DNA from: Rubrivivax sp.
GTDB taxonomy: Bacteria; Pseudomonadota; Gammaproteobacteria; Burkholderiales; Burkholderiaceae_C
Assembly: GCA_016789865.1 (NCBI GenBank)
Contig: JAEUPC010000078.1
Coordinates: 1 to 64,000 of the forward strand
Direction of reading: 5' to 3'
Length of the DNA: 64,000 bases
Below are positions 56,890 to 64,000 of the stretch, piece by piece (positions within the stretch are counted from its first letter, which is position 1; each line of letters starts with the position of its first letter). The notes beneath the pieces were generated by a model. The model was not told the origin of the DNA. It searched no databases and saw only the letters and a list, made by a program, of their open reading frames with translations. The position numbers were made by a program, and so were the translations under genes.

Positions 56890-57705
56890 ATGGCTTCGAA
56901 CTCACCGCTGCTCATCGGCGTCTCGGCGCGCATCTACTACCCCGGCTCGCAGGGGCCGCTGCCCGGCGTGTTCACCAAGACGCTGCACTACCTGGAGCAA
57001 AGCGTCGCGCACTGGGTGCTCTCGGGCCACGCGATGGCCGTGATGATCCCGGCCGTCACCAAGGACAGCATCGTGCTGCGCAGCGACCTCGACCTGCACG
57101 ACTACGCGCAGGCGCTCGATGGCCTGGTGCTGCAAGGCGGCAACGACGTTGCGCCCGAATGCTACGGCGAGCAGCCGCTGCACCCCGACTGGGCCGGCGA
57201 CGTGGTGCGCGACCGCTACGAGATCGAGCTCATCGACGCTTTCGTGAAGGCCGGCAAGCCGGTGTTCGGCATCTGCCGCGGCCTGCAGCTCATCAACGTG
57301 ATGTTCGGCGGCACGCTGTGGCAGGACATCGCCACGCAGGTGAGCGGCTCGCGCGCGCATCGCGAGATCGGCAAGTACGAGCGCCACTTCCACGAGGTGG
57401 CGCTGGAGCCGGGCTCGCGGCTGGCTGCGCTGTACCCGGGCGTGGCTCGCGCCGTCACCAACAGCATCCACCACCAGGCCATCAAGGCGCTGGCGCCGGG
57501 CTTCGAGGTCGAGGCGCGCTGCCCCGAAGACGGCACCGTCGAGGCCATCCGCCGGGTGCCCGCCGGCGGGGCACCAGGCGGCTTCGTCGCCGCCGTGCAA
57601 TGGCACCCCGAGTTCCACGAACCCGGCAGCGCCGACACCTTCGACGACAGCCCCATGCTCGAGGACTTCCTGGCCGAGTGCCGGCGCGTCAAGGCCGCAG
57701 GCTGA
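56890..57705 (+). CDS. gamma-glutamyl-gamma-aminobutyrate hydrolase family (peptidase C26, PuuD-like)
   Basis: 271 residues. Class I glutamine-amidotransferase fold with LVLQGGNDVAPE, nucleophile C129 in GICRGLQLINVMFGGTLWQD, NSIHHQAIKAL and the triad histidine in VQWHPEFHEP. It removes the gamma-glutamyl group from an acid produced from a glutamylated amine. The 3' end overlaps the convergent sensor kinase gene by 17 bp. Confidence 0.87.
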   Translation: MASNSPLLIGVSARIYYPGSQGPLPGVFTKTLHYLEQSVAHWVLSGHAMAVMIPAVTKDSIVLRSDLDLHDYAQALDGLVLQGGNDVAPECYGEQPLHPDWAGDVVRDRYEIELIDAFVKAGKPVFGICRGLQLINVMFGGTLWQDIATQVSGSRAHREIGKYERHFHEVALEPGSRLAALYPGVARAVTNSIHHQAIKALAPGFEVEARCPEDGTVEAIRRVPAGGAPGGFVAAVQWHPEFHEPGSADTFDDSPMLEDFLAECRRVKAAG

Positions 57706-59920
57706 CCGCCGCGGCGGCCGGCTGGCCCGCCGCGGGCGCGCGCCGATGCAGGCAGCGCCACAGCACGTCGCGCAGGTGCGCGGCCTCCACCGGCTTGGCC
57801 AGGAAGGCGTCCATGCCGGCGGCTTCGGCCTCCTGGCGCTCACCCTCCAGCACGGCGGCCGTCAGCGCAACGATCGGCAGCGCCTCGCGCGGCCAGCGCT
57901 GCCGCAGCGCGCGCGTGGCCGCCAGGCCGTCGAGCTCGGGCATGTGGATGTCCATCAGCACCAGTTCGAACGGCTGCCCGCGCGCGGCCGCCGCCTCCAC
58001 CTCGGCCACTGCCGCACGGCCATCGGGCACGGCGGTGGACTCGATCGACCACTGCGCCAGCAGCGCCTGGCCGATCAGGCGGTTGACCTCGTTGTCTTCG
58101 GCCAGCAGCACGCGTGCGCCGGCCAGGCGGCCGTCGTCGGCCACTGTCGACGCTGGCGCCGCCGTCGCCGCCGGCGCCGCACCGGCCTGCGGCGCAGCCG
58201 CCGGCAGCGGCAGCTCGATCCAGAAGCGGGCGCCCGCCCCCGGCACGCTGGTCACGCCGACATCGCCTTGCATCAGGCCGGCGAGCTCACGGCAGATGGC
58301 CAGCCCCAGGCCCGTGCCGCCGGTGCGCCGGGCGCGCTCGGCGTCGAGCTGGGTGAACGGCTGAAAGAGCCGCGCCTGCTCGGACAGCGGAATGCCCGGC
58401 CCCTCGTCGGCCACCTCGAAGCGCAGCCGGTCCGCGCCGCCCCGGCGGACCCCGAGCGTCACCGAGCCCCGCGCGCCGAACTTCAGCGCGTTGTTCAGGT
58501 AGTTGGTGAGCACCTGGCGCAGCCGCGCACCGTCGCCATGCACGCGCGCGGGCAGGTCCGCCGCGGCGTCGAACACCAGCCGCAGGCCCTGGGCTTCGCA
58601 CAGCGCTGCGTAGGCGCGCTGCAGCGAGCGCAGCAGCTCACCGAGGTCGAAGTCCGACAGCCGCACCTGCAGGTGGCCGGCCTCGATCTTGGCCAGGTCG
58701 AGGATGTCGGAGATGACCGCGGTCAGCGCCGCGGCGCTGTCGCCCAACAGGTCGAGGTACTCATTGCGCCGGGTGTCGTCGAGGCCGGGCTGGCGCGCCA
58801 GCTGGGCCAGCCCGACCAGGCCGTTCAGCGGCGTGCGGATCTCGTGGCTCACGTTGGCCAGGAACGCGCTCTTGGTGCGGCTGGCCGCCTCGGCAGCGTC
58901 GCGCGCCGCGGCCAGCGCGGCGCGGCGCTCGTGTTCGGCGGTCACGTCACGCCCGACGCCCCAGTACCCGATGAAGCGCCCGTCCTGGTCGAAGCGCGGC
59001 CGGCCGCTGATGGCCAGCTGCTCGCTGCGGCCGTCGGCGTCGGGCTGCGAATGCACCACCAGCTCGAAGGGCTGGTGGGCGCGCAGCGCCGCGACATGCG
59101 CGTCGCGTTCGGCCGGGGGCAGCCCGAGCCCCGGCGTCTCCCAGGGGTGGCAGCCGATGAAAGCCGGCGGCAGCTCGCCCGCGCTGAGCGGCACGTGCAC
59201 CGTGGGCCGGGAAAAACGCAACTCGGCGTCCAGCTCCCAGTAGCGGTCGGCCGCAAAGCCCAGCAGCTCAGTGAGCGCCTGCTCGCGGCGCCGCATGGCC
59301 TGTTGCCAGCGTTGCACAGCATGGGCGATCAGCAGGCCCCAGACCAGCGCACCCAGCAGCAGCACGAGGTGGGCGATGAGATCGTCGACCAGCGGCGTGG
59401 CCGCCAGCCCCTGGCGGCTGTCGATCCAGCCGGCCGACTCCACGAGGTACAAGGCCACCACGCAGGCCAGCGCAGCCACACAGGCGACAACCGCTTCGCG
59501 CCGCCCGGCCAGCAGGGCCAGCAGGCACACCATCACCGGCGTCGCCCCCAGCGCGATCGTGCGCAGGCCCTGGCCGACGCCCAGGGCGATGCCATGCACG
59601 AGGACCATGCCCAGCAGCACCGCGGGAAGCATGCGCCGCTCGGGCAACGCGCCGCCGCGCCAGCGGCCAAGGATCGCGTAGCAGGTGCCCACCGCCAGGC
59701 AAGCGGCCACCAGCACGTTGCGCACATCGGGGGTGAGCGGCATCGGGCACCAGGCCAGGACCCCCGCCGCCACCGCGCTCAACGCGGCGCCGATGAAGAG
59801 GAACCACTGCGCGGGCGCCATGCCGCCCGGCGGTTCGCCGTCGTCGCCTTGCCCTGCCACCGCGGTTGTTGTTGGTATCACGCCCGCACCCTCAGCTCGC
59901 CTGCCGGCTCGCGGGGGCAT
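57689..59920 (-). CDS. membrane hybrid sensor histidine kinase with receiver domain
   Basis: 743 residues. About six membrane helices (35-200) form an input module, then a PAS-like region (about 215-330; FADRYWELDAELRFSR, GRFIGYWGVGRDVTAEHE). HisKA H-box FLANVSHEIRTPLNG (H359), N-box LTNYLNNALKFG, G-boxes DEGPGIP and GGTGLGLAICREL, and a C-terminal receiver with D609 and phosphoacceptor D657 (LVLMDIHMPELDG) and lysine in FLAKPVE. No separate response regulator is adjacent, so output is through an unlinked partner. A start at 59821 would remove a non-membrane leader. Confidence 0.88.
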   Translation of the reverse strand: MPPRAGRRAEGAGVIPTTTAVAGQGDDGEPPGGMAPAQWFLFIGAALSAVAAGVLAWCPMPLTPDVRNVLVAACLAVGTCYAILGRWRGGALPERRMLPAVLLGMVLVHGIALGVGQGLRTIALGATPVMVCLLALLAGRREAVVACVAALACVVALYLVESAGWIDSRQGLAATPLVDDLIAHLVLLLGALVWGLLIAHAVQRWQQAMRRREQALTELLGFAADRYWELDAELRFSRPTVHVPLSAGELPPAFIGCHPWETPGLGLPPAERDAHVAALRAHQPFELVVHSQPDADGRSEQLAISGRPRFDQDGRFIGYWGVGRDVTAEHERRAALAAARDAAEAASRTKSAFLANVSHEIRTPLNGLVGLAQLARQPGLDDTRRNEYLDLLGDSAAALTAVISDILDLAKIEAGHLQVRLSDFDLGELLRSLQRAYAALCEAQGLRLVFDAAADLPARVHGDGARLRQVLTNYLNNALKFGARGSVTLGVRRGGADRLRFEVADEGPGIPLSEQARLFQPFTQLDAERARRTGGTGLGLAICRELAGLMQGDVGVTSVPGAGARFWIELPLPAAAPQAGAAPAATAAPASTVADDGRLAGARVLLAEDNEVNRLIGQALLAQWSIESTAVPDGRAAVAEVEAAAARGQPFELVLMDIHMPELDGLAATRALRQRWPREALPIVALTAAVLEGERQEAEAAGMDAFLAKPVEAAHLRDVLWRCLHRRAPAAGQPAAAAVSLRP

Positions 59921-60113
59921 TCTGGATCATCGGCACCCGGCCTGGCCGGCTGGCCCGCACGCCGGGCCGCGGCCACGCGCCCGGCCGCGCAGGACTGCCG
60001 GGGCGCGCAGGCTCGCTGCGGGTGCTGCCTCACTGGCTATCATCCCCCGGCCCTGCCCGCTGCCGGCCCTGCGCGCTTGCCATGCCCCCTTCAGCGGCCC
60101 CCTTCGCACCCTC

Positions 60114-61001
60114 ATGACCCACCCTGGCGCCCTGCTGCTGGCCTTCATCGGTGCGCTCGGCCTGCCCGGCGGCGCCCGCGCTGCCGTGGATCTGGCCGCG
60201 CTGTGGGACTTCTCCAACCCGGCGGCCAGCGAGCAGCGTTTCCGCGACGCGCTGGCAGGCGCAGGTGGCGACGATGCGGTGATCCTCACGACGCAGATCG
60301 CGCGCACCCACGGCCTGCGGCGCGACCTTGCGCGAGCCAAGGAGGTGCTTGCCTCGCTGGAGCCGCGGCTGGCCGCGGCCGGCCCCGAGGCGCGCGTGCG
60401 CCACGCGCTGGAGTGGGGCCGCGCCCACATCTCGGCCGTGACGCGGCCCGACGAACGCACGCCCGAGGCTCTGGCCACCGCCCGCTCAGCCTACCAGCGC
60501 GCGCTGGCCGTGGCCACGGAAGGGCGGCTCGATGGGCTGGCCATCGACGCCGTGCACATGATGGCCTTCGTCGACACCGCGCCGGCCGATCAGCTCAAGT
60601 GGAACCAGCAGGCGCTGGCGTTGGTCGTGGCGTCGGCGCAGCCCGAGGCCAAGGCCTGGGAAGCGTCGATCCGCAACAACCTCGCGCACTCGCTGCACCT
60701 GCTGGGGCGCCACGCCGAGTCGCTGCCGCACTACGAGCGCGCCCTGGCGCTGCGCCGGGCCAAGGGCAGCGCCCGCCAGGTGTACGTGGGCCGCTGGCTG
60801 GTGGCGCGTGCCCTGCGGCTCACCGGCCGGCTGGACGAGGCACTGGCGCTGCAGACGCGCCTCGAGGGCGAAATGCACGTCGTCGGCGGACCTGACCCCT
60901 TCGTCTTCGAAGAGATCGAACTCATTCATCGCGCCAGGGGCGATGCGGCCCGGGCCGCGGCCTACGCCGACAAGCTGGCCGCGGCGCGCCGCAAGTCCTG
61001 A
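60114..61001 (+). CDS. exported TPR-repeat protein
   Basis: 295 residues from the ATG at 60114. A signal peptide (ALLLAFIGALGLPGGARA) precedes helical repeats; [31 protein letters not shown] and VGRWLVARALRLTGRLDEALALQTRLEGE are clear tetratricopeptide units. TPR domains mediate protein contacts. Divergent from the sensor kinase, 193 bp apart, and 36 bp before the aldehyde dehydrogenase. Function unknown. Confidence 0.72.
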   Translation: MTHPGALLLAFIGALGLPGGARAAVDLAALWDFSNPAASEQRFRDALAGAGGDDAVILTTQIARTHGLRRDLARAKEVLASLEPRLAAAGPEARVRHALEWGRAHISAVTRPDERTPEALATARSAYQRALAVATEGRLDGLAIDAVHMMAFVDTAPADQLKWNQQALALVVASAQPEAKAWEASIRNNLAHSLHLLGRHAESLPHYERALALRRAKGSARQVYVGRWLVARALRLTGRLDEALALQTRLEGEMHVVGGPDPFVFEEIELIHRARGDAARAAAYADKLAAARRKS

Positions 61002-61037
61002 TCCGCCCCGCCTTCGCTCCTGCCCATCGAGCACCTC

Positions 61038-62402
61038 ATGAAGATCTTCAACCCGGCCAACGGCGAGCTCATCGCCGAAGTCGCCGATGACGACGCGACC
61101 TCGGTCGCCGCCAAGGCCGCCGCTGCGCGCGCCGCGCAACCGGCCTGGGCCGCGGTGCCGATGGCCCAACGGCTGGCCGCCGTGCAGCGCTTTCGCGCCA
61201 GTGTCGTGCGCGAGCTGGACACGCTGGCCGCCACGCTGACGCGCGAGGTCGGCAAGCCCATCGCGCAAGCCAGGAACGAGCTGAACGGCCTCTTGCCGCG
61301 GCTGGACTTCTTCCTCGAACAGGCCGAGGCCGCGGTGCGCGAAGAGCAGGTCTTCAGCGGCGGCGGCATGCAAGAGCAGATCACGCATGTGCCGCTGGGC
61401 GTGGTGGCCAACATCTCGGCGTGGAACTACCCGTGGTTCGTCGGCTGCAACGTCATCGTGCCGGCGCTGCTGACCGGCAACGCCGTGCTGTACAAACCCA
61501 GCGAGTGCGCCACGCTCACCGGTCAGGCCATCACCCGGCTCTTGCACGAGGCCGGCGTCCCGCGCGAAGTGATGCAGTGCCTGGTGGGCGGCGGCGAGGT
61601 CGGCGCGGCGCTGCTGGCACAGCGCATCGACGGCTTGTTCTTCACCGGCAGCCACGCCACCGGGCGGCGCATCGCGCACGCGCTGGCCGGCCGGCTCGTG
61701 AAGCTGCAGCTCGAACTCGGCGGCAAGGACCCCACCTACGTACGCGCCGACGCCGACCCGAAAGTCGCTGCCGAATCGCTGGCCGATGGCGCCATGTACA
61801 ACACCGGCCAGAGCTGCTGCTCGGTGGAGCGCATCTACGTGCACGAGGCCGTGCATGACGATTTCGTGCGGCACTTCCTGGCCACCGTGGCCACCTTCAA
61901 GGTCGGCGACCCGGCGGACCCCGGCACCTACATCGGGGCCATCACGCGCGCGCCACAGCTCGAGGTGCTGGAAGACCAGGTGCAGGACGCCGTGGCCAAG
62001 GGCGCCACGCTGCACGGCGGCGGCACCCGGCTGCCGGGCCCCGGCAACCACTTCCCGCCCACGGTGCTGACCCACGTCGACCACCGCATGGAGGTGATGC
62101 GCGAAGAGAGCTTCGGCCCCGTCATCGGCATCCAGAAGGTGAAGGGCGACGACGAGGCCGTGGCGCTGATGAACGACACGCGCTACGGCCTCACGGCCGG
62201 CGTCTACACGAAGGACGAGGCGGCGGCGCGCGCACTCCTGGCGCGCGTGAACGCCGGCACGGTGTACTGGAACTGCTGCGACCGCGTGAGCCCGCGCCTG
62301 CCCTGGAGCGGCGTGGGCGACTCGGGCATCGGCCTGACGCTGGGCGTGGCCGGCATCCAGACGTTCACGCGGCCGAAGGCGTGGCACTTGCGATCACCTT
62401 GA
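61038..62402 (+). CDS. NAD(P)-dependent aldehyde dehydrogenase
   Basis: 454 residues. Active-site cysteine in NTGQSCCSVERIY, general base glutamate in LELGGKDPTY, cofactor motifs FFTGSHATGRRI and SAWNYPWFVG, and ESFGPVIGI near the C-terminus. It oxidises an aldehyde to acid. Candidates are the gamma-glutamyl-aminoaldehyde of the amine route or phosphonoacetaldehyde (PhnY role), which is otherwise missing from the window. The stop overlaps the HAD gene start region. Confidence 0.87.
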   Translation: MKIFNPANGELIAEVADDDATSVAAKAAAARAAQPAWAAVPMAQRLAAVQRFRASVVRELDTLAATLTREVGKPIAQARNELNGLLPRLDFFLEQAEAAVREEQVFSGGGMQEQITHVPLGVVANISAWNYPWFVGCNVIVPALLTGNAVLYKPSECATLTGQAITRLLHEAGVPREVMQCLVGGGEVGAALLAQRIDGLFFTGSHATGRRIAHALAGRLVKLQLELGGKDPTYVRADADPKVAAESLADGAMYNTGQSCCSVERIYVHEAVHDDFVRHFLATVATFKVGDPADPGTYIGAITRAPQLEVLEDQVQDAVAKGATLHGGGTRLPGPGNHFPPTVLTHVDHRMEVMREESFGPVIGIQKVKGDDEAVALMNDTRYGLTAGVYTKDEAAARALLARVNAGTVYWNCCDRVSPRLPWSGVGDSGIGLTLGVAGIQTFTRPKAWHLRSP

Positions 62403-63106
62403 AACCCCGCCTCACGCTCTTCGACCTCGACCACACGCTGCTCGAAGGCGACAGCGACGTGCTGTGGTGCGATTTCCTGATGCAGCGCGGCATGCTTGAC
62501 CGGGTGCAGTTCGCCGCGCGCAACGCCGCGATGGAGCGCGACTACCGCGCGGGCACCGTCAGCACGCAGGCGTTCAGCGAGTTCTACGTCGCCACGCTGG
62601 CCGGCCGCGGGCCCGCGGCGTGGCACCCGTTGCGCGTGGCGTTCCTGCACGAAGTGGTGGCACCCCGGCTGGGCGCCGCCGCCCGCGAACTGGTGCGCCA
62701 GCGTCAGCGTGACAGCGAGCTCGTCGTGCTCACCACCGCCACCAACCGCTACATCACCGAGCTCACCGCGGCCGAGCTCGGCATCGACCACCTCATCGCC
62801 ACCGAGTGCGAACTCGGCGCCGACGGCGCCTTCACCGGGCGCACGCGCGGCACGCTGAACATGCGCGAGGGCAAGCCCGTGCGCCTGCAGGCCTGGCTGG
62901 CCGAGCGCGGCCGGCGGCTGGCCGACTTCGAGTGCCTGGCCTACAGCGACTCGATGAACGACATCGCCTTGCTCGAGATGGCCGACCGCCCGCATGCGGT
63001 GCACCCCGACGAGCGCCTGGCCGCCATCGCCGCGCAGCGCGGCTGGCCGGTGCTGCACCTGCACGGCCCCAAGGCGCGCTCCGCGCCTGCCCGCCCGCCT
63101 GAGTGA
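62381..63106 (+). CDS. HAD-superfamily (IB, SerB-like) phosphohydrolase
   Basis: 241 residues if the GTG at 62381 is used; a TTG at 62399 that overlaps the aldehyde dehydrogenase TGA by three bases is the alternative. HAD motifs: FDLDHTLLEGDSD (nucleophile D and acid D), TTATNRY, and YSDSMNDIALL with the metal aspartates. Typical substrates are phosphoserine-like or small phosphomonoesters. Tight linkage to the aldehyde dehydrogenase and the following PLP enzyme suggests a shared pathway; the substrate is unknown. Confidence 0.82.
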   Translation: MALAITLKPRLTLFDLDHTLLEGDSDVLWCDFLMQRGMLDRVQFAARNAAMERDYRAGTVSTQAFSEFYVATLAGRGPAAWHPLRVAFLHEVVAPRLGAAARELVRQRQRDSELVVLTTATNRYITELTAAELGIDHLIATECELGADGAFTGRTRGTLNMREGKPVRLQAWLAERGRRLADFECLAYSDSMNDIALLEMADRPHAVHPDERLAAIAAQRGWPVLHLHGPKARSAPARPPE

Positions 63107-63137
63107 GCGCAGCGCGCCGCACCGCACCGCGACGGCC

Positions 63138-64000
63138 ATGAACAACACGCAGCACGGCCCCGGCCAGAGCGAGGGCGACGTCAACAGTTCGCCGCGCCGC
63201 GCCGCCTGGCAGCACGAACACCTGGACGAACCAAGCCGCGCGCTGCTGGCGCGCGACAGCGCCGCCTTCCTGCACCAGTCGGTGTCCACGCCGTGCCTGG
63301 CCGCCATCCGCAAGGCCGAGGGCATCTACATCGAAGACCTGGCCGGCCGCCGCTACCTCGACTTCCACGGCAACAACGTGCACCACGTGGGCTACGCCCA
63401 CCCGCACGTCATCGGCGCGATCAAGGCCCAGCTCGACGAACTGAGCTTCGCGCCGCGGCGCTTTGCCAGCGAGCGCGCGGTGCAGCTTGCCGAGGCGTTG
63501 TCGGCACGCTTTCGGGCCCTCACCGGCCGTGCCGGCCGCGTGCTCTTCACCACCGGCGGCAGCGATGCGGTGGAGGTGGCCCTCAAGCTCGCGCGCGTGG
63601 CCACCGGCCGCTTCAAGACGCTGAGCTTCTGGGACAGCTTCCATGGCGCGGGCTTCGGTGCGAGCAGCGTGGGCGGCGAGTCGCTGTTCCGCCACGGCCG
63701 CGCGGTGGGCCCGCTGTTGCCCGGCACCGAGCACGTGGCGCCGTTCGGCTGCTACCGCTGCGCCTACGGCCATGAGGTGAACGCCGAAGGCGAGCCCGAC
63801 CTCGCGCGGTGCCGCCTGGCCTGCGCGGCGATGGTGAAGTACGTGCTCGAACGCGAAGGCGACGTGGCCGCGGTGGTGGCCGAGCCGGCGCGCGCGGTAC
63901 CGTTCATTCCGCCGCCAGGCTACTGGGCCGCCGTGCGCGAGGCCTGCCACGCGCACGGCACGCTGCTCATCTTCGACGAGATTCCCACGGGCCTGGGCAA
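63138..64000 (+). CDS. class III aminotransferase-fold PLP enzyme, 3' end cut; candidate 1-hydroxy-2-aminoethylphosphonate ammonia-lyase
   Basis: 287 residues are visible from the ATG at 63138; the gene runs past the window. The fold is clear: GIYIEDLAGRRYLDFHGNNVHHVGYAHP, FTTGGSDAVEVALKLAR (PLP phosphate site), FWDSFHGAGFGASS, and LLIFDEIPTGLG with the PLP-pyridine aspartate. The PLP lysine is outside the window. DFHGNNVHxVGYAHP with the AFLHQSxSTPCL start recalls PbfA ammonia-lyases, which feed phosphonoacetaldehyde into PhnY and PhnA. An omega-amino acid transaminase for the gamma-glutamylation route is the alternative. Confidence 0.75.
   Translation, partial: MNNTQHGPGQSEGDVNSSPRRAAWQHEHLDEPSRALLARDSAAFLHQSVSTPCLAAIRKAEGIYIEDLAGRRYLDFHGNNVHHVGYAHPHVIGAIKAQLDELSFAPRRFASERAVQLAEALSARFRALTGRAGRVLFTTGGSDAVEVALKLARVATGRFKTLSFWDSFHGAGFGASSVGGESLFRHGRAVGPLLPGTEHVAPFGCYRCAYGHEVNAEGEPDLARCRLACAAMVKYVLEREGDVAAVVAEPARAVPFIPPPGYWAAVREACHAHGTLLIFDEIPTGLG

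Overview
The window is a high-GC (about 70%) chromosomal segment with dense codon-biased genes, many GTG starts and repeated 4-base stop/start overlaps. The gene content (a Bug-type tricarboxylate receptor, TRAP and Opp transporters, a GntR-regulated 2-aminoethylphosphonate locus, a phosphonate monoester hydrolase) points to a free-living betaproteobacterium of the Burkholderiales (Rubrivivax/Leptothrix/Methylibium-like). This is an inference from gene families; no rRNA or tRNA gene was seen.

Region 1 (1-5034): the end of a NitT/TauT-type ABC permease, then a leftward operon encoding a secreted SGNH hydrolase, a single-pass membrane protein and an apolipoprotein N-acyltransferase-like enzyme with an unusual 300-residue C-terminal extension. 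Region 2 (5365-14458): a rightward four-gene cluster with a metacaspase-like protease, a 2032-residue protein carrying two lipase-type hydrolase domains and an intact CHAT protease domain, a protein of two tandem DUF4062 domains, and a LysM plus M15 peptidase without signal peptide. This set looks like a caspase/CHAT conflict or programmed-death module and is the best candidate for an undescribed system.

Region 3 (14583-30230): mostly leftward catabolic genes. These are a double-CMD peroxidase-like protein with a flavin monooxygenase, a 3-hydroxyisobutyrate-dehydrogenase-like enzyme, an orphan Bug receptor, a DctPQM TRAP transporter, an alkylsulfatase, a type I sulfatase with a non-canonical FGly motif, and a protein with a degenerate receiver domain. 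One rightward RCC1-repeat protein interrupts the run.

Region 4 (30338-53117): a large organophosphonate region. Leftward genes encode a 2-hydroxyacid dehydrogenase, the GntR regulator PhnR, phosphonoacetate hydrolase PhnA, an alcohol dehydrogenase, the PhnDCEE phosphonate transporter, an Opp-type transporter, a phosphonate monoester hydrolase and a PhoD-type phosphatase. Rightward genes encode the 2-aminoethylphosphonate transporter PhnSTU and the transaminase PhnW. No C-P lyase gene lies in the window, so degradation would run through phosphonoacetaldehyde and phosphonoacetate. Two copies of a TTTGCA/TTGTCAACAA motif next to phnR and the dehydrogenase look like PhnR operators.

Region 5 (53556-64000): a glutamine-synthetase-like ligase, a gamma-glutamyl hydrolase, an iron alcohol dehydrogenase and an aldehyde dehydrogenase suggest amine degradation by gamma-glutamylation. 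An AbrB/PIN toxin-antitoxin pair, a hybrid sensor kinase, a TPR protein and a HAD hydrolase are interspersed. The last gene, cut by the window end, is a class III aminotransferase-fold enzyme that may be a 1-hydroxy-2-aminoethylphosphonate ammonia-lyase, tying this end back to phosphonates.

Two repeat classes recur: a roughly 85-bp GC-rich hairpin element placed directly after three stop codons and oriented with the upstream gene, and short tandem repeats with 9- or 12-bp units, several inside coding sequence. A near-palindromic 161-bp element sits between the Opp ATPase and the phosphonate monoester hydrolase.
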